DNA of 64,000 nucleotides from NCBI GenBank assembly GCA_029204225.1, contig MU831565.1:1-64000 (forward strand), in the 5' to 3' direction. The translations under genes and the position numbers were made by a program. The notes under the pieces are model-generated. The model was not told where the DNA came from, did not search any database, and saw nothing but the letters and a program-made list of their open reading frames with translations. This DNA is from Diphasiastrum complanatum. Taxonomy: Eukaryota > Streptophyta > Lycopodiopsida > Lycopodiales > Lycopodiaceae. Of the stretch, positions 48,905-61,486 are shown one piece after another. Position 1 is the stretch's first letter. Every line of letters starts with the position of its first letter.

Positions 48905-49690
48905 TGACTAAATGCACCAAATGTCTACCGAGTTCTCTTAGGACGTCCATGGTTTCGAGTTGCGCAAGTAGTTCATAATTGGGGTACCAGCAAAATCACT
49001 TTTGAAAATCGTGAACGTGCAGTTAAAATTGATCCTACGACTTGGACTGTCAAGCCAGTGGTTCAAAAAGCGGATGACGATTCATCAACAACGGATCACA
49101 CTTGTGATCGACCAGAGAAAAAATTGGGAGTTCACTACGATTCTCAAACAGATACTGTCAATTGGAACGAAGTTCTTGCAACAATTGATTGTACAACAAG
49201 ATATATGTGTCAACACAATATTCAATCAGAGATGAGCGAGATTTCCTTGTTAGATCAAACTTTGGATACGCCAATCACGTTTCCACTAAATGTGATGAAT
49301 GTAGCCTGGATATCAACGGAACCTATACTAGATCCAATTGAGGATGATCTCATACCAATGAGCCATGCCTTAACTTATGATGGCAATGCAGAACTTACGG
49401 ATGAACAGATTCTACATCATATGGATCCGACCAGATTTCGAGTGCGCAATGTTCCTGATGAACCAACAATCAAATCGCCCAAAGCAGTTATATTGAAGGG
49501 AGACAGGATGACAAGTTCGATGACGAAGAAACAAGCAAAACAACATTATAATATGGTCTTGAAATGGGAAAATCCCCCTCAAAAGATTGATTTAAAGGAA
49601 GTGCCACCTCTATTGGATAAAGACAAAGGAAAAGTCAAGAATGATTCTTCAAGTCAAATCTCCAGCAAGACATCATCGTCTAGGCATTAG
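48905..49690 (+). pseudogene. gypsy protease end and protease-RT linker
   Basis: One long open frame (49058-49690, preceded in a neighbouring frame by LLGRPWFR) contains ENRERAVKIDPTTWTVKPV, DEPTIKSPKAVILKGDRM and KQAKQHYNMVLKWENPPQ. It ends in a stop formed where the inverted-repeat element begins. LLGRPW is typical of the protease C-terminal side of plant gypsy Pol. The remainder is a low-conservation linker. Confidence 0.7.
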
Positions 49691-50057
49691 AGGAGTTCTA
49701 AATCCAAAAAAGACCCTTTGTAAAGATTCTTTATATATTTTTTTTCTCAATTTTTTCTTACACATGGACCAATCAAAACACTCAAATTTGAAATCTATGT
49801 AACGTAACTTTTTGAGTCCACATTTTGATTCCACACTAAAAATGGCATAACTTTTTAGTGGTAAGTCCAAAATTAGCGGAGTTTGGTGCATTGGAAAGTG
49901 CTCAACAAGGCTTTCCAATGATATGTTACATGACTGCTTTTGAGCTACGATTAAAAAGTTATGGCAAGTCAAAAGTATTAGTGTTATAATATTTTAATAA
50001 TATAAACTACATCTTGCATGAATTCTTAAAGGGTCTTTTTGGAGCTCAAAACTCCTC
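49690..50057. mobile_element. MITE-like element with about 32-bp terminal inverted repeats
   Basis: The left end GAGGAGTTCTAAATCC..AAAAGACCCTTT and the reverse complement of the right end, GAGGAGTTTTGAGCTCC.AAAAGACCCTTT, are near-identical. A TA flanks both sides (49688-49689, 50058-50059), which would fit a TA target-site duplication of the Tc1/mariner type. The interior is AT-rich and non-coding. Length is 368 bp. The exact border is uncertain by a few bases because the inverted match extends to CATTAGAGGAG/CTCCTCTAATG. Confidence 0.8.
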
Positions 50058-50059
50058 TA

Positions 50060-51060
50060 ATGAAGTCTTCACTTGAGAAGAAAGATTTATTATCCCGGAA
50101 GTCATCACCTCCACGATCAATTCCTGCTAAGAAGACTAAACGAAGATACAAGACAAGTCCTTTCAAAAAAGAACAAGCAAATGTAGTCCAACATGATATG
50201 CCAGAGCATTTTAAACGTTATACACTGGATGATGTGGTTATCATGTTACCTAAAGCACATTGTGAATCTGAAGAACACATGCCGAAATCTAAAGAGGTTT
50301 ACGATGGCCCAACTAGGACATAGAATCAGGAGAACCAGAAAAGATTGTACAAGTGGGACCACAACTTACTCCTGAACAATATCAAGCACTCCGTTTGCTA
50401 CTTATTAAGTATCAAGTTTGTTTTGCATAGACTTATCAAGATTTGAAGGGTATTCCGACATCAGTCATTGAACATACCATACCTTTAGTACCTGATGTAG
50501 TACCAAAGGTTACAAAGTTCTATCGCTGCAATCCTAATGTGGCAGATCTGATAAAGAAAGAACTTCAGAGATTGCTTGACACCGATTTCATTTATGAGAT
50601 CGAGCATACTGAATGGATTTCACCGATTGTCATTGTTCCTAAGAAAAATGAAAAATTGCGAATCTGTGTGAATCTCAAAGCATTGAATAAAGTGACATAA
50701 AAGGATCACTTTTTGTTATCTTTTACTGAAAGCATTTTGGATCGCCTTGCTGGAGCGGAAGCTTATAGTTTCTTGGATCGATTTAGTGGTTACAACTAGG
50801 TTAAGATTGCACCTGCCGATCGCCACAAAACTGCTTTTTGCAATTTGCCTTTAAAGATTATCTGCAAAAATTCCTTGAAATTTACTTGGACGACTTGGGA
50901 GTTCATAGTACAGATACAGACCACCTGGATCGATTGGAGAAAGTCTTTGAAGATGCCGCAAATATCAGATTTCTCTAAATCCAAAAAAATGCCAGATATG
51001 GGTTTCTCACGGAGTGGTGCTTGGACATGTGATATCAAGACATGGTATTGCCACCAATTA
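50060..51060 (+). pseudogene. gypsy reverse transcriptase, internally deleted
   Basis: The linker ends with MPEHFKRYTLDDVVIMLPK; then TSVIEHTIPLVPDVVPK and the RT entry LLDTDFIYEIEHTEWISPIV, PKKNEKLRICVNLKALNKVT (50443-50700). SILDRLAGAEAYSFLDRFSGYN and KIAPADRHKTAF follow. Near 50838-50850 the sequence jumps to YLQKFLEIYLDDLGVHSTD, skipping the segment with the FGLxNAP motif (about 35-40 codons). The YLDD catalytic motif itself remains. Stops replace single residues at 50698 and near 50798. Confidence 0.85.
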
Positions 51061-52003
51061 TTCTAAGATCAAAGTTAATCTGGAATTGCCACCGCCAGCA
51101 ACAATTCGAGGAGTTTATGTGTTTATGGGTCATGCGAACTACTATCGAATTCTTATTATCTTCTTTGCGGATTAAGCACGACCTATATACAAATTAACTA
51201 TTGTTCCTATTTGGATAGTACAGGCGTTAGAAGCCTTTGAAAAGTTAAAAAAAGCATTATCTTCAACACCAATACTGCGTTCTCTGGAGTGGACATTAGA
51301 GTTTCATGTTCATACGGACGCCTCAAAGTATGCCAGTGGATCAGTTTTGACGCAGCCATGTGACTATAAGAAGGATTATCCTATACGATTTGCAAGTAGA
51401 CAACTTACAGATCCAGAGAAGAATTATTCAACAACAGAACGTGAAGTGCTAGCCATGATTTTTTTTGTTCGGAAATTTTGTCACTATCTCATGGAAATGC
51501 ACTTTGCATTTTATACGAATCATCAACCGTTACTTTACTTGGTAAATAAGACATGTAATACTTTGCAAGATGGTTATTATTGACTGAATTTGACTTTCGA
51601 ATTGTGGTCAGAAAGGGGAAGCAACATTATCTACCCGATCACGTTTCACGAATTGAATCCGCACCAATTAATACTGAAGTGGATAATGAACTGCCAGATG
51701 CTGCATTGTTCTATGTTGAAGCAGTACCTGAGTGGGCGACAAATATTGTTGAGTACCTGATGCTAGGACAACCGAATGACTCTTTGACAAAAGTACGGAA
51801 AAGACAATTGATTCATAAGGCTCAACCTTATCAATTAATTGGAGGACAATTGTATCGTCATGGATCAGATAATATTTTACGAAGATGTGTTTTACCGCAT
51901 GAACTACCAGATCTAATCCTGTTTTCACATGATGGCATGGGTGGAGGATATTATTGTTCGCAAACTTTTGCAATCCAGTTGTTGGTGGCCTACGCTTCAT
52001 AAG
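51061..52003 (+). pseudogene. gypsy RNase H and start of integrase
   Basis: LPPPATIRGVYVFMGHANYY ends the RT connection. VHTDASKYASGSVLTQPCDYK, NYSTTEREVLAMIFFVRKF and NHQPLLYLVNKTCNT are RNase H (51347-51583). A frameshift near 51575 leads to FDFRIVVRKGKQHYLPDHVSRI and, by 51900, ILRRCVLPHELPDLILFSHD, the integrase zinc-finger region (51580-52002). Confidence 0.85.
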
Positions 52004-52201
52004 GACACATAAAATTTTATTCAGACATGTGATGTCTGCCAGCGAGCACGACGACCTACTCGACAGAATTATGAACCCTTACATTCGGTTTTATCGCAAG
52101 CACCGTTTGAAAAATGAGGACTGGATTATGTTGGTCCTATTTGTCTCGCTGCTCAAAGATCTCAAGCTCGCTACATTATCGTCGCAACTAATTATATGGC
52201 G
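52004..52201 (+). pseudogene. gypsy integrase core, first part
   Basis: FIQTCDVCQRARRPTRQNYE, GLDYVGPICLAAQRSQARY and IIVATNYMA can be read, with one stop at TGA in FEK-stop-GLDYVG. It ends exactly at the codon for Ala (GCG, 52199-52201); the next residues, KWVEAKAV, resume at 53223. Confidence 0.85.
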
Positions 52202-52517
52202 TTCCGGCACTAGTCCCGAACGCGTCCGGCGCCCCTGGGAGCGCGGCGTCCCGACGCCAATCCCGAGTTTGTCCGGCGCCACCTGCGCCCCTGCCCCGGC
52301 CGCTCGGAGCTCCCGCCTCTGCCACGGCCCCGGCACCTCGCCCAGTTGCTTGGGCCGGGTACCGGCTCCCGCCCGCGGTGACGACCTGGGCACTTGGATG
52401 TTTTCGCTTGCCTCGGGCCTTTCCCTGCACCCTTGGCGAATCCCCTCACGGTCCCCCCGCAGGTGCCAAGTCCCCAACCTGTCCCCACGAGCCCTCCCCT
52501 ATGGACTTGACAATGGG
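52202..52517 (-). other. GC-rich rDNA spacer adjoining the 25S 3' end
   Basis: This GC-rich block sits immediately downstream of the 25S 3' end on the minus strand and contrasts strongly with its AT-rich surroundings. Position and composition suggest the start of the intergenic spacer or 3' external spacer of the rDNA unit that was captured with the 25S piece. There are no known motifs beyond that. Confidence 0.6.
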
Positions 52518-52926
52518 ACAAATGCCTGGGACACGAGGTTGAATCTCAGTGAGTGGATCGTAGCGGCAAGGCTACTCTGCCACTTACAATACCTCGTCCC
52601 ATATTTAAGTCGTCTGCAAAGGATTCGTCTCCCCGATCGCTTGGAATTGAACTGCAAAGCGCCCGCGCGCGGCTTCTTCCGTCGGCACGGTGAGCTCTCG
52701 ACACGTGCTCTTGGGGATGCACAAGGCATCCCTAATATTAGTTGGGTAACAACCGAGGAGGTAGAAAGCGCCGCGTCTAGCATGGATTCTGACTTAGAGG
52801 CGTTCAGTCATAATCCTACACATGGTAGCTTCGCGCCACTGGCTTTTCAACCAAGCGCAATGACCAATTACGTGAATCAACGGTTCTTCTCGTACTAAGT
52901 TGAATTACTATTGCGGCACCTGGCAA

Positions 52927-52974
<48 letters not shown>

Positions 52975-53016
52975 ATTCCCTATTGGTGGGTGAACAATCC
53001 AACACTTGGTGAATTC

Positions 53017-53061
<45 letters not shown>

Positions 53062-53222
53062 AACGTCGCTATGAACGCTTGGCTGCCACAAGCCAGTTAT
53101 CCTTGTGGTAACTTTTCTGACACCTCTAGCTTCAAATTTTGAAATACTAAAGGATCGATAGGCCATGCTTTCACAGTTTGTATTCGTACTGAAAATCAAA
53201 ATCAAATGAGCTTTTACCCTTT
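52518..53222 (-). rRNA. 25S rRNA 3' fragment (about 705 nt), insertion pseudogene
   Basis: The reverse strand carries the 25S 3' third-domain sequence: the AAAGGGTAAAAGCTC start, CAGTACGAATACAAAC, GAAGCTAGAGGTGTCAGAAA, the sarcin-ricin loop AGTACGAGAAGAACC (one change from the conserved AGTACGAGAGGAACC), GACTGAACGCCTCTAAGTC and CACTGAGATTCA near the 3' end (about 52518). Several differences from plant consensus are C-to-T or G-to-A at CpG sites, as in a silenced copy. Only about one fifth of 25S is present, so it is not a functional gene. Confidence 0.92.
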
Positions 53223-53977
53223 AAGTGGGTTGAAGCCAAAGCTGTCAAAGTAGCTGATGCGAAATCTACAGCTAAGTTTCTATATGAAAATATTATAATC
53301 AAATTTGGATGTTCAATCGAAATTGTCAGTGATCGGGGTACACACTTTGTTAATCAAACAATAAAGTGTTTACTGGAAGATTTTTTTGTTATACACAGAT
53401 TTAGTACTCCCTATTATCCCAGAGGGAATGGCCAAGCTGAATCTTCCAATAAGATTCTCTGCACCATTATGACAAAGACAGTTGAAGCGAGTCGGTCTGA
53501 TTGGAAACATAAATTGTATGCAGCATTATGGGCATTCAGAACCGCTTACAAAATAGTACAAATCAAACACCTTTTCAACTGGTTTATGGTCAAGATGTTG
53601 TTGTGCCAATTGAATTTTCAATCCCATCTTTACGCATACCAGCAACGGAACAGTTAAATGATGATCAGTCTTTACAACTTTGTCACGATGCATTGCACAA
53701 ATTATGTGAAACCCGATTGATGGCAATTCATGCCTTAGCAACAGAGAAAGCCCGCCACAAGGCATGGCACGATCGGCGATTGCATAAGAAAGATCTGGAA
53801 GCAAGAGATCTTGCATTGATGTACAAAACCAAGCTGATCAAGGGTAAGTTGAAGTTTAATGGGGAAGGCCCCTATAAAGTGAAGGAAATTCTGAACTATG
53901 GCGCAATAATCCTTGAGCACTTGGATGGGAAACGATTTAATACTCCGATAAATGGCAGCCGATTACGCAAGTTTTGA
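53223..53977 (+). pseudogene. gypsy integrase core, second part, and C-terminus
   Basis: Resumes at KWVEAKAVKVADAKSTAKF, then IEIVSDRGTHFVNQTIK (second Asp), YYPRGNGQAESSNK (catalytic Glu region) and WKHKLYAALWAFRTAYK. A frameshift near 53560 leads to TPFQLVYGQDVVVPIEF, DALHKLCETRLMAIHALA and FNGEGPYKVKEIL (53528-53977), ending RLRKF-stop. This is the usual C-terminal architecture of plant gypsy integrases without a chromodomain. Confidence 0.88.
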
Positions 53978-54719
53978 CAGCCTGCTCCGCCAGTTCAGCA
54001 AGCCTGATCTCAATATATTTTTTCATTTTATTTGTTTTCAATTTTTTGTTTTCAGTGTTTAATTTGCTGACTTTTTTTTTGGAAAAAGATAGTTGAAAAA
54101 AAAAAAAAAAAGACTGATGAGCAAAAGTCAGGAACCATCAGCATAAGGAAACGGAAGCACAATATTTTTATGGAAAATGACTTTAAAAACCATTGTTTTG
54201 GGCCGATTTGGCCAATACAGTATCAGAAACCTTTGTTGAGCTCTCAGACTGTACATCCACCCTTGATTTATCTAAATTGAGGTGGGCGAAGGTTTCTGAC
54301 AAGAGAAAATTCAATTTTTGAGTCAGGCGAATGTTCAGTGATATGCCATTTTGGGAACCATCGCCGAGCATCATAACATCATAATGAACCTTCACCGACC
54401 TGCTAGATGATCTTAAAATGTCAAAATTAGGTTGTCCATAGGTTCAGATCGTGGAAAAAAGCATTTATGACAGTACCTGGATGAAGGTTCATCCTCTGCC
54501 AGCCCTGCAAAGCGTTCGCCTGATAGGTTCCGATCCCTAGAAACCTTCGTTGAGATTTTTATAGCCTATGTTTACAGTACTGTATATGCTTGCAAATTTT
54601 TGTTCAGAACTGATCAACCCAACTACTATTTAGTGTAATGGACCCACCAAATTCACCTATAAGTTGGCTGAATTCGATTCATTCCTCACTTGTGCTAGCA
54701 AAGCTCTTGCAAATTTTTC
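53978..54719. other. no gene seen; possible element end
   Basis: After the gypsy stop there are T- and A-rich runs (a 17-base A run at about 54097). The rest is non-coding, possibly leader or LTR sequence, but neither a second copy nor a primer-binding site was found. Confidence 0.4.
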
Positions 54720-55436
54720 TTGCGACCAAAGCCTTCCAAATTTCCTACATTGCCTTCTGATACATTCTCACGCAGTTATAATTCCTTTCTGATCATCATG
54801 TCTTCTACCAATACTTCCCAGTCTCCGTGCTATACTATCCATTGTGATGTCCCATCTGCAACGGACATCATGATTCTTCCCAGGACAAGCATGGTCACTC
54901 AGTGGATGACCCTTGCGGAGCCTCTACTTACTGCAATGGGTATTCATGAGAGAGCCTTTTCGGGATGCATCAATATAGATTTCATCACTCTTGCCTTCAG
55001 TACGTGGAAGGAAGAGGAATCCAAGTTTTACATCAACTTCCAAGGAGCCACACACAAGGTGCGTGTCACTGAGGCCACACTTGCAGCTATAGGAATCTCA
55101 TTCGGTACGCACGCCTCACCCAATCACAAGCACGCCAAACAGGCCATCAAGCCATACATTGACCTCACCAACGATCTGCATTGGACTAATGATTGTTACC
55201 TTTTGGAAGCCATCACTGAGCCTTCCATCCACGCCGTTGCCCAATTGTTGAATCATTTCCTGATGGTTGGCAACCTCAGGAAAGACCGCATCACATCTCA
55301 AATCCTTCACAGGATAGTGGAGTCCCACATCAAGTTGGCCAAAGCCCCTCTTGAGCCATATAACTGGTTCAAGACTGTTTCTGGTGAGCTCAAGCGAGCT
55401 ATTAAGGCCAATACAAAGCAGCAGTTCGCTCTCAAA
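54720..55436 (+). pseudogene. unrecognised ORF, transposon-associated, 3' end replaced
   Basis: About 239 codons open to the junction; the frame runs on artificially to 55520 into antisense copia gag. Content: a Ser/Thr-rich start, WMTLAEPLLTAMGIHERAFSG, KFYINFQGATHKVRVTEATLAAIG, LHWTNDCYLLEAITEPSIHA, VAQLLNHFLMVGNLRKDRIT and PYNWFKTVSGELKRAI. The lay-out of a short folded domain with a lineage of Leu-rich helices recalls the plant transposon-protein domain found beside some LTR elements. The match is weak and I do not assign a family. Confidence 0.4.
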
Positions 55437-55650
55437 ATTTCATTAGATACATTCATCTTAATGAAATGTAGAGCCATTCTAGCTCTCTTACTATACTTAG
55501 GAATTTTAGCCTGTGCTTGAGGCTCCTTCTCAACACCAAGCACAATGCCCATAACATCCTGGAGTATCAAAATAGACTCCATTCTAACTTCCAAATTGAG
55601 TAATTAGAAGTATTTAGTCTTTCATTTGCTTCTAGAAGATATCCTCCCAG
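55437..55650 (-). pseudogene. Ty1-copia gag N-terminal fragment
   Basis: The minus strand reads MEVRMESILILQDVMGIVLG, VEKEPQAQAKIPKYSKRARM and ALHFIKMNVSNEI, nearly the same as the gag start of the element at 14.6-20.7 kb. It stops at 55437 in the middle of Gag where it meets the ORF 54720-55436. Confidence 0.85.
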
Positions 55651-56414
55651 AGGTGCCATTTAGATGAAGACTTCTTATTGGACTGCAATATGTTTGAGCT
55701 AGTTCCAATCAGACTTAAAGTTGCTACTCTCTTTCACTATAGGTATTTTCAAGGATGTTTTACCTTCCTATGTGAAAAACTTGCAACTGTATTTGAGATG
55801 GATCTTAAATATTCCACAAGACAAGATTATCTAGATCAGACACACAAAGTGGATTGAGACACTTTGGCAAGTTTGAATCCTACTTTTGGCACGTGTGAAA
55901 TGCTTCAAAAGAAAATACTATTGACACTCAAAAGGCTCAAAGGGTGTTCAATTACTTCAAACTTAGTCCTAATCTTCAGTTTCTTGTGTAGGATGCTCAA
56001 AACAATGGATTCAGAACAAAGCAAGGTTGAATCGAATCAAAATGCAGTCACTCAGATTTTGGACCTATCCCTATCCTCTTTAAGAGCTTATAACTCTCAA
56101 TAGACACATCAAATTGATTTGTTTTTGATTTCCATGGAAAGTATCATCATAAGTTTTCCATCAAGCTATAAGACCACTATCTTTGGATCTACAAGCAAGG
56201 AGATAGAAGAGACTGAAAATCTCTGATTTTCACACGTGTGGAATTCCAAAATTTTGTACTACCACTTTTCGAGTCTGAAAATTTAGTTCCAATCCGATTT
56301 GATCCAAATACACTTCAGAGAAAGGTGAGAAAAAGTGTAAAACTTGATTTAGCTCTCAATTTCTTGTACAATCAGAGATGTTAGCATGCAAAGCTCAATT
56401 TGGCTCTGATACCA
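55651..56414 (-). other. copia leader and primer-binding site
   Basis: The untranslated leader ends at TGGTATCAGAGCCA (minus strand, 56414-56401), the canonical plant copia primer-binding site. A CACACGTGTG palindrome is at 56231-56240 and GCACGTGTGAAAT near 55889. The leader resembles that at 19301-20003. Confidence 0.8.
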
Positions 56415-57340
56415 TGACAAAATTTCCAGATTCACACGTGTGGGTAAGATCCACAAGTATGATAGATCTAATTAAGCTTTATGCCAAGACCTAGTACAAA
56501 AGTTATGGCCCAACCCAAATCTAGCATGCTAAGCAACAAAGAATGATAGCAATGAATCATAAATGAGCAAAAGTACAAGAAATTAGTGTATTGGCATTAG
56601 CCTCAACACGACTTAGAGAGAGAAAGATAGAGAGATAACAAGCAAAATTTGTGTGGATCCAAAATGGCAAGAGATAGCTACAAAGCTTTGGTTCTTCATA
56701 AAAAATTATGAGGAGAGCTACACATATTTATGGAGTTTGAGGTAGCTCGAGGTAGAACCACATCCATCCATCATTTAATGACATCTAGTGAAAAATAGAG
56801 TCTATGTGACATTGGTCACATCTCGTGCATGAATCTCTACCTACTTTTGCAAGTGTCCTAGTTCTAACTGGAAATGTACAAATCATCATGCATGTGTCCA
56901 TTTCACTTTGTGCATGCCTTGCATGTCACTATGGATCAAAATAGCAAAAACGATGCTTATGGCCTTCAACAAGGGATTTGTTGCTTGTAACAATCTAATA
57001 ACTTCTTGTTGGCCTATTAGAACCAAAACATTATGGTTAGGAGGTACAAGCCTTTGTACAAAGGATTTGAAACTTTTCTTGTCTGATATATTGGAGGTCT
57101 GCCTGGCCTCTTAATTATGTTTCTACATAATGACAAGGATGAGAGATGATAGTTGTGTAGGGAAGCAATGTGCAAAATATGTTTGTGTTTTTGAAAAATA
57201 GAAAAATCGTGAGAAAAGTTTGCAAAAGGTCCACATCCAAGTGTGCAAAATGAATTGAATTTCAACCTTATTAAAGGAAAATGAGATTTTTTTACTAGAT
57301 AAAGTGCCATGTTAGCCACTATGTTCAATACAAAAATCAT
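56415..57340 (-). repeat. copia 5' LTR, outer end unresolved
   Basis: The inner edge is set by the primer-binding site (LTR end ...TTTTGTCA on the minus strand). CACACGTGTG is at 56433-56442. Other copia LTRs here are 650-860 bp, so the outer end should lie at about 57060-57280. I could not find a matching second LTR to fix it. Confidence 0.5.
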
Positions 57341-57360
57341 ACATGAGTGAAATATACTGT

Positions 57361-57460
57361 CAAAGAAGCTCCCAAAACTTACAACAAAGGTTCTTGAGCT
57401 AATGGGAGGTCAAAGAAGCTCCCAAAACTTACAGCAAATGTTCTTGAGCTAATGGGAGGT
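57361..57460. repeat. 50-bp tandem duplication
   Basis: CAAAGAAGCTCCCAAAACTT and the next 30 bases occur twice in direct succession with two differences. Confidence 0.95.
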
Positions 57461-59484
<2,024 letters not shown>

Positions 59485-59487
<3 letters not shown>

Positions 59488-60172
59488 GCAAGCATAAAAT
59501 GAGAGAATTTGAGGTAGATTAGAAGAATTTGCTAATAATAATGGTTCAATTGTGTAATATAGTGTTATTTTTTACTTGCTTGTGCATTTGACAAAAATAT
59601 TCAAAAAAAAGAGAGCAAGCATTTAAAGAGCGAGCAATTGCACGTTTGTACTTAAGCTTCAAGTGAGTTTACCGGTGAGTTTGTGTTGTTTCAATTTTTA
59701 TTATTATTAAAATACGTTATCTAACATAGTAAGAAATTAAATGTAATTCATCATTTTCATTTTGTTCAAAGCAATATCATATTTTACCACATACAGTAGC
59801 AATTATCTAATATGCAAAGGTGAAATGTAGATAATTAAAATTCCCAATCCTAGGAAGGTGTGTAGCCCTTACTTTTCTCCCGTTAAAGGCGAGGTTCTAA
59901 TCTTTCCAACTTGCATGGAAAAAACTACACGGTGCAGGGAGGGAATATGTGGTGACATTTTGAAATAGGACATAACCGCAAGGTTCGGGTATTATAATCA
60001 TTCACATTCAATTCTATCTATAAAAGTATACATATAAAGTATTGCGATGAATATAAAAAAAATGAGTGCAAGTGAATTTAAGTATTAATAATCATAGATC
60101 ATTCTCATCATTTACGTCATTCTCATCATCACACAAGTCTTGACACTTATCTGAATCTAGGTCTAGCTATAA
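59485..60172. other. no gene seen; flank of CACTA copy 2
   Basis: AT-rich, without a coding signal. It may include the outer end of the CACTA element, but no terminal inverted repeat was recognised. Confidence 0.4.
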
Positions 60173-61486
60173 TCATAAATTTCCGATCGTGTCTCTTTGA
60201 TGATGTGAGCTACCCTCATATTCAATCTCCTCTTCTTCTAATTCTATCTCATCCAAACGTGGGGGCCTCAAATTATCCCCAATTTGGTTTTGTACAATCG
60301 TAGGAATCTCATCATTTCCATTTGTACCTTCTTCTCCCATCATTTCGACATCATTTGGAGTTTGGATGAGTGGTTCAGGTTCTTCCAAAACGTCGCCAAA
60401 ATTGGGTGGTGGTTCATCGTGTGTATCCAATTCAACAATATCTTTTCCTTCAAACACACGTCGTTTTCTTGCATTAAGTTGGATCACATACCACCATCTT
60501 GGGTCTATTCGATTTGGATGGAATATAATCTGCCAAAGAATTAAAAAAAATAAAGTTAGTCTTATAAGATAGATACATAAATAATTGGATTGCGAATATT
60601 AATGAAATTGGAATTTTAGAGTCTCACTTGTTTGCAATGTCGTGGCAATACTAAAGTGTCATGAGAGTCCATCGATATACATTTTGTTGAGTCGATTTGA
60701 AAAAAATTTGACTTAACATTTCTAATCGTGGCGTTGCTTCCACGATAGATGACCTTAAACCATTTTACGTCAAAAATAAAGTATTTGATGTTAGTCTCGT
60801 AATTGACTTCATAAATATGTTGCAATGTGCCGATATAGTCTAGGTCGTCCGAAATGACATTAGGGTCCCTCGCACTAGAACAACTCTCTTGTTGAAAGTT
60901 GGCCATTATACCACAATCATATGTACGTTGCTTGTTGTCAACTCTCTCAACACGGTAATGGTGTCCATATGCCCACATGATGTATACTAAAAAAACACAC
61001 AAAAAAAAACAAATGTGTGTAATTAGAAATACTATTCATATATTGAGTAGTACAAAAACAAAACTTCACAAAAACAATATTACAATAACCTTCCATCCAC
61101 ATCCACAAACAAATTCCCATTCTAATTTGGTCACTTCTTCTCCGTTTTTGGATGCTTTTGGCATCGTATCAAAAACCCATTCACGAGAGCATTTTGAAGG
61201 TAAAGGCTCCAAAGGTTCGTCGTTCTCCAACGCCCTTCTTCTTCGATTGATATTTTTTCTTCGTTTCAATGTTATGTTTCTTTCCTTTTTGGCTTTTGCA
61301 CACCATTTCCTTATGGTACTTCACCCTTAACACGTTCATCTTCTTCTTCACACCACATTTTTGGACTTGCAGGATGCAATTGTGAGATTATTTCGGTGAT
61401 ATGAAACAAAGATTCATGTACAAGCCAACTTTCTACAATGCTACCTTTTGGCCTTGCCTTTTGTCTCACAAAGCCCTTCATTATGA
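60173..61486 (-). pseudogene. CACTA TNP2 transposase C-terminus, second copy
   Basis: Same order as 21.3-22.7 kb but on the minus strand: KGFVRQKARPKGSIVESWLVHE and ITEIISQLHPASPKMW (DUF4218 end, 61311-61486), a short linker, then DUF4216 in 60616-61002 (GTLQHIYEVNYETN, YFIFDVKWFKVIY, DSHDTLVLPRHCK) and the acidic tail EPPPNFGDVLEEPEPLIQTP (60173-60487). It is cut at about 61486 inside DUF4218, where plus-strand coding sequence of another kind starts. Confidence 0.85.

Larger units (their letters stand above)
48905..53977 (+). mobile_element. Ty3-gypsy pol region with two foreign insertions
   Basis: In order: protease end (VLLGRPWFRVAQVVHNWGTS, 48910), a long linker, an inverted-repeat element (49690-50057), reverse transcriptase, RNase H, integrase finger and core, an rDNA block (52202-53222), and integrase core end to C-terminus (stop 53975-53977). 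Several stops, frameshifts and a deletion in reverse transcriptase make it defective. Gag and LTRs were not found; 48661-48904 has no clear identity. Confidence 0.85.

Noticed and set aside
52091-52783. Minus-strand ORFs in the GC-rich block
   Set aside because: They lie in rDNA spacer and 25S sequence and have Arg/Gly/Pro-rich chance composition.
51954-52898. 314-codon open frame
   Set aside because: It runs from gypsy integrase through rDNA spacer and antisense 25S rRNA. It is open because of GC-rich composition and is not a gene.
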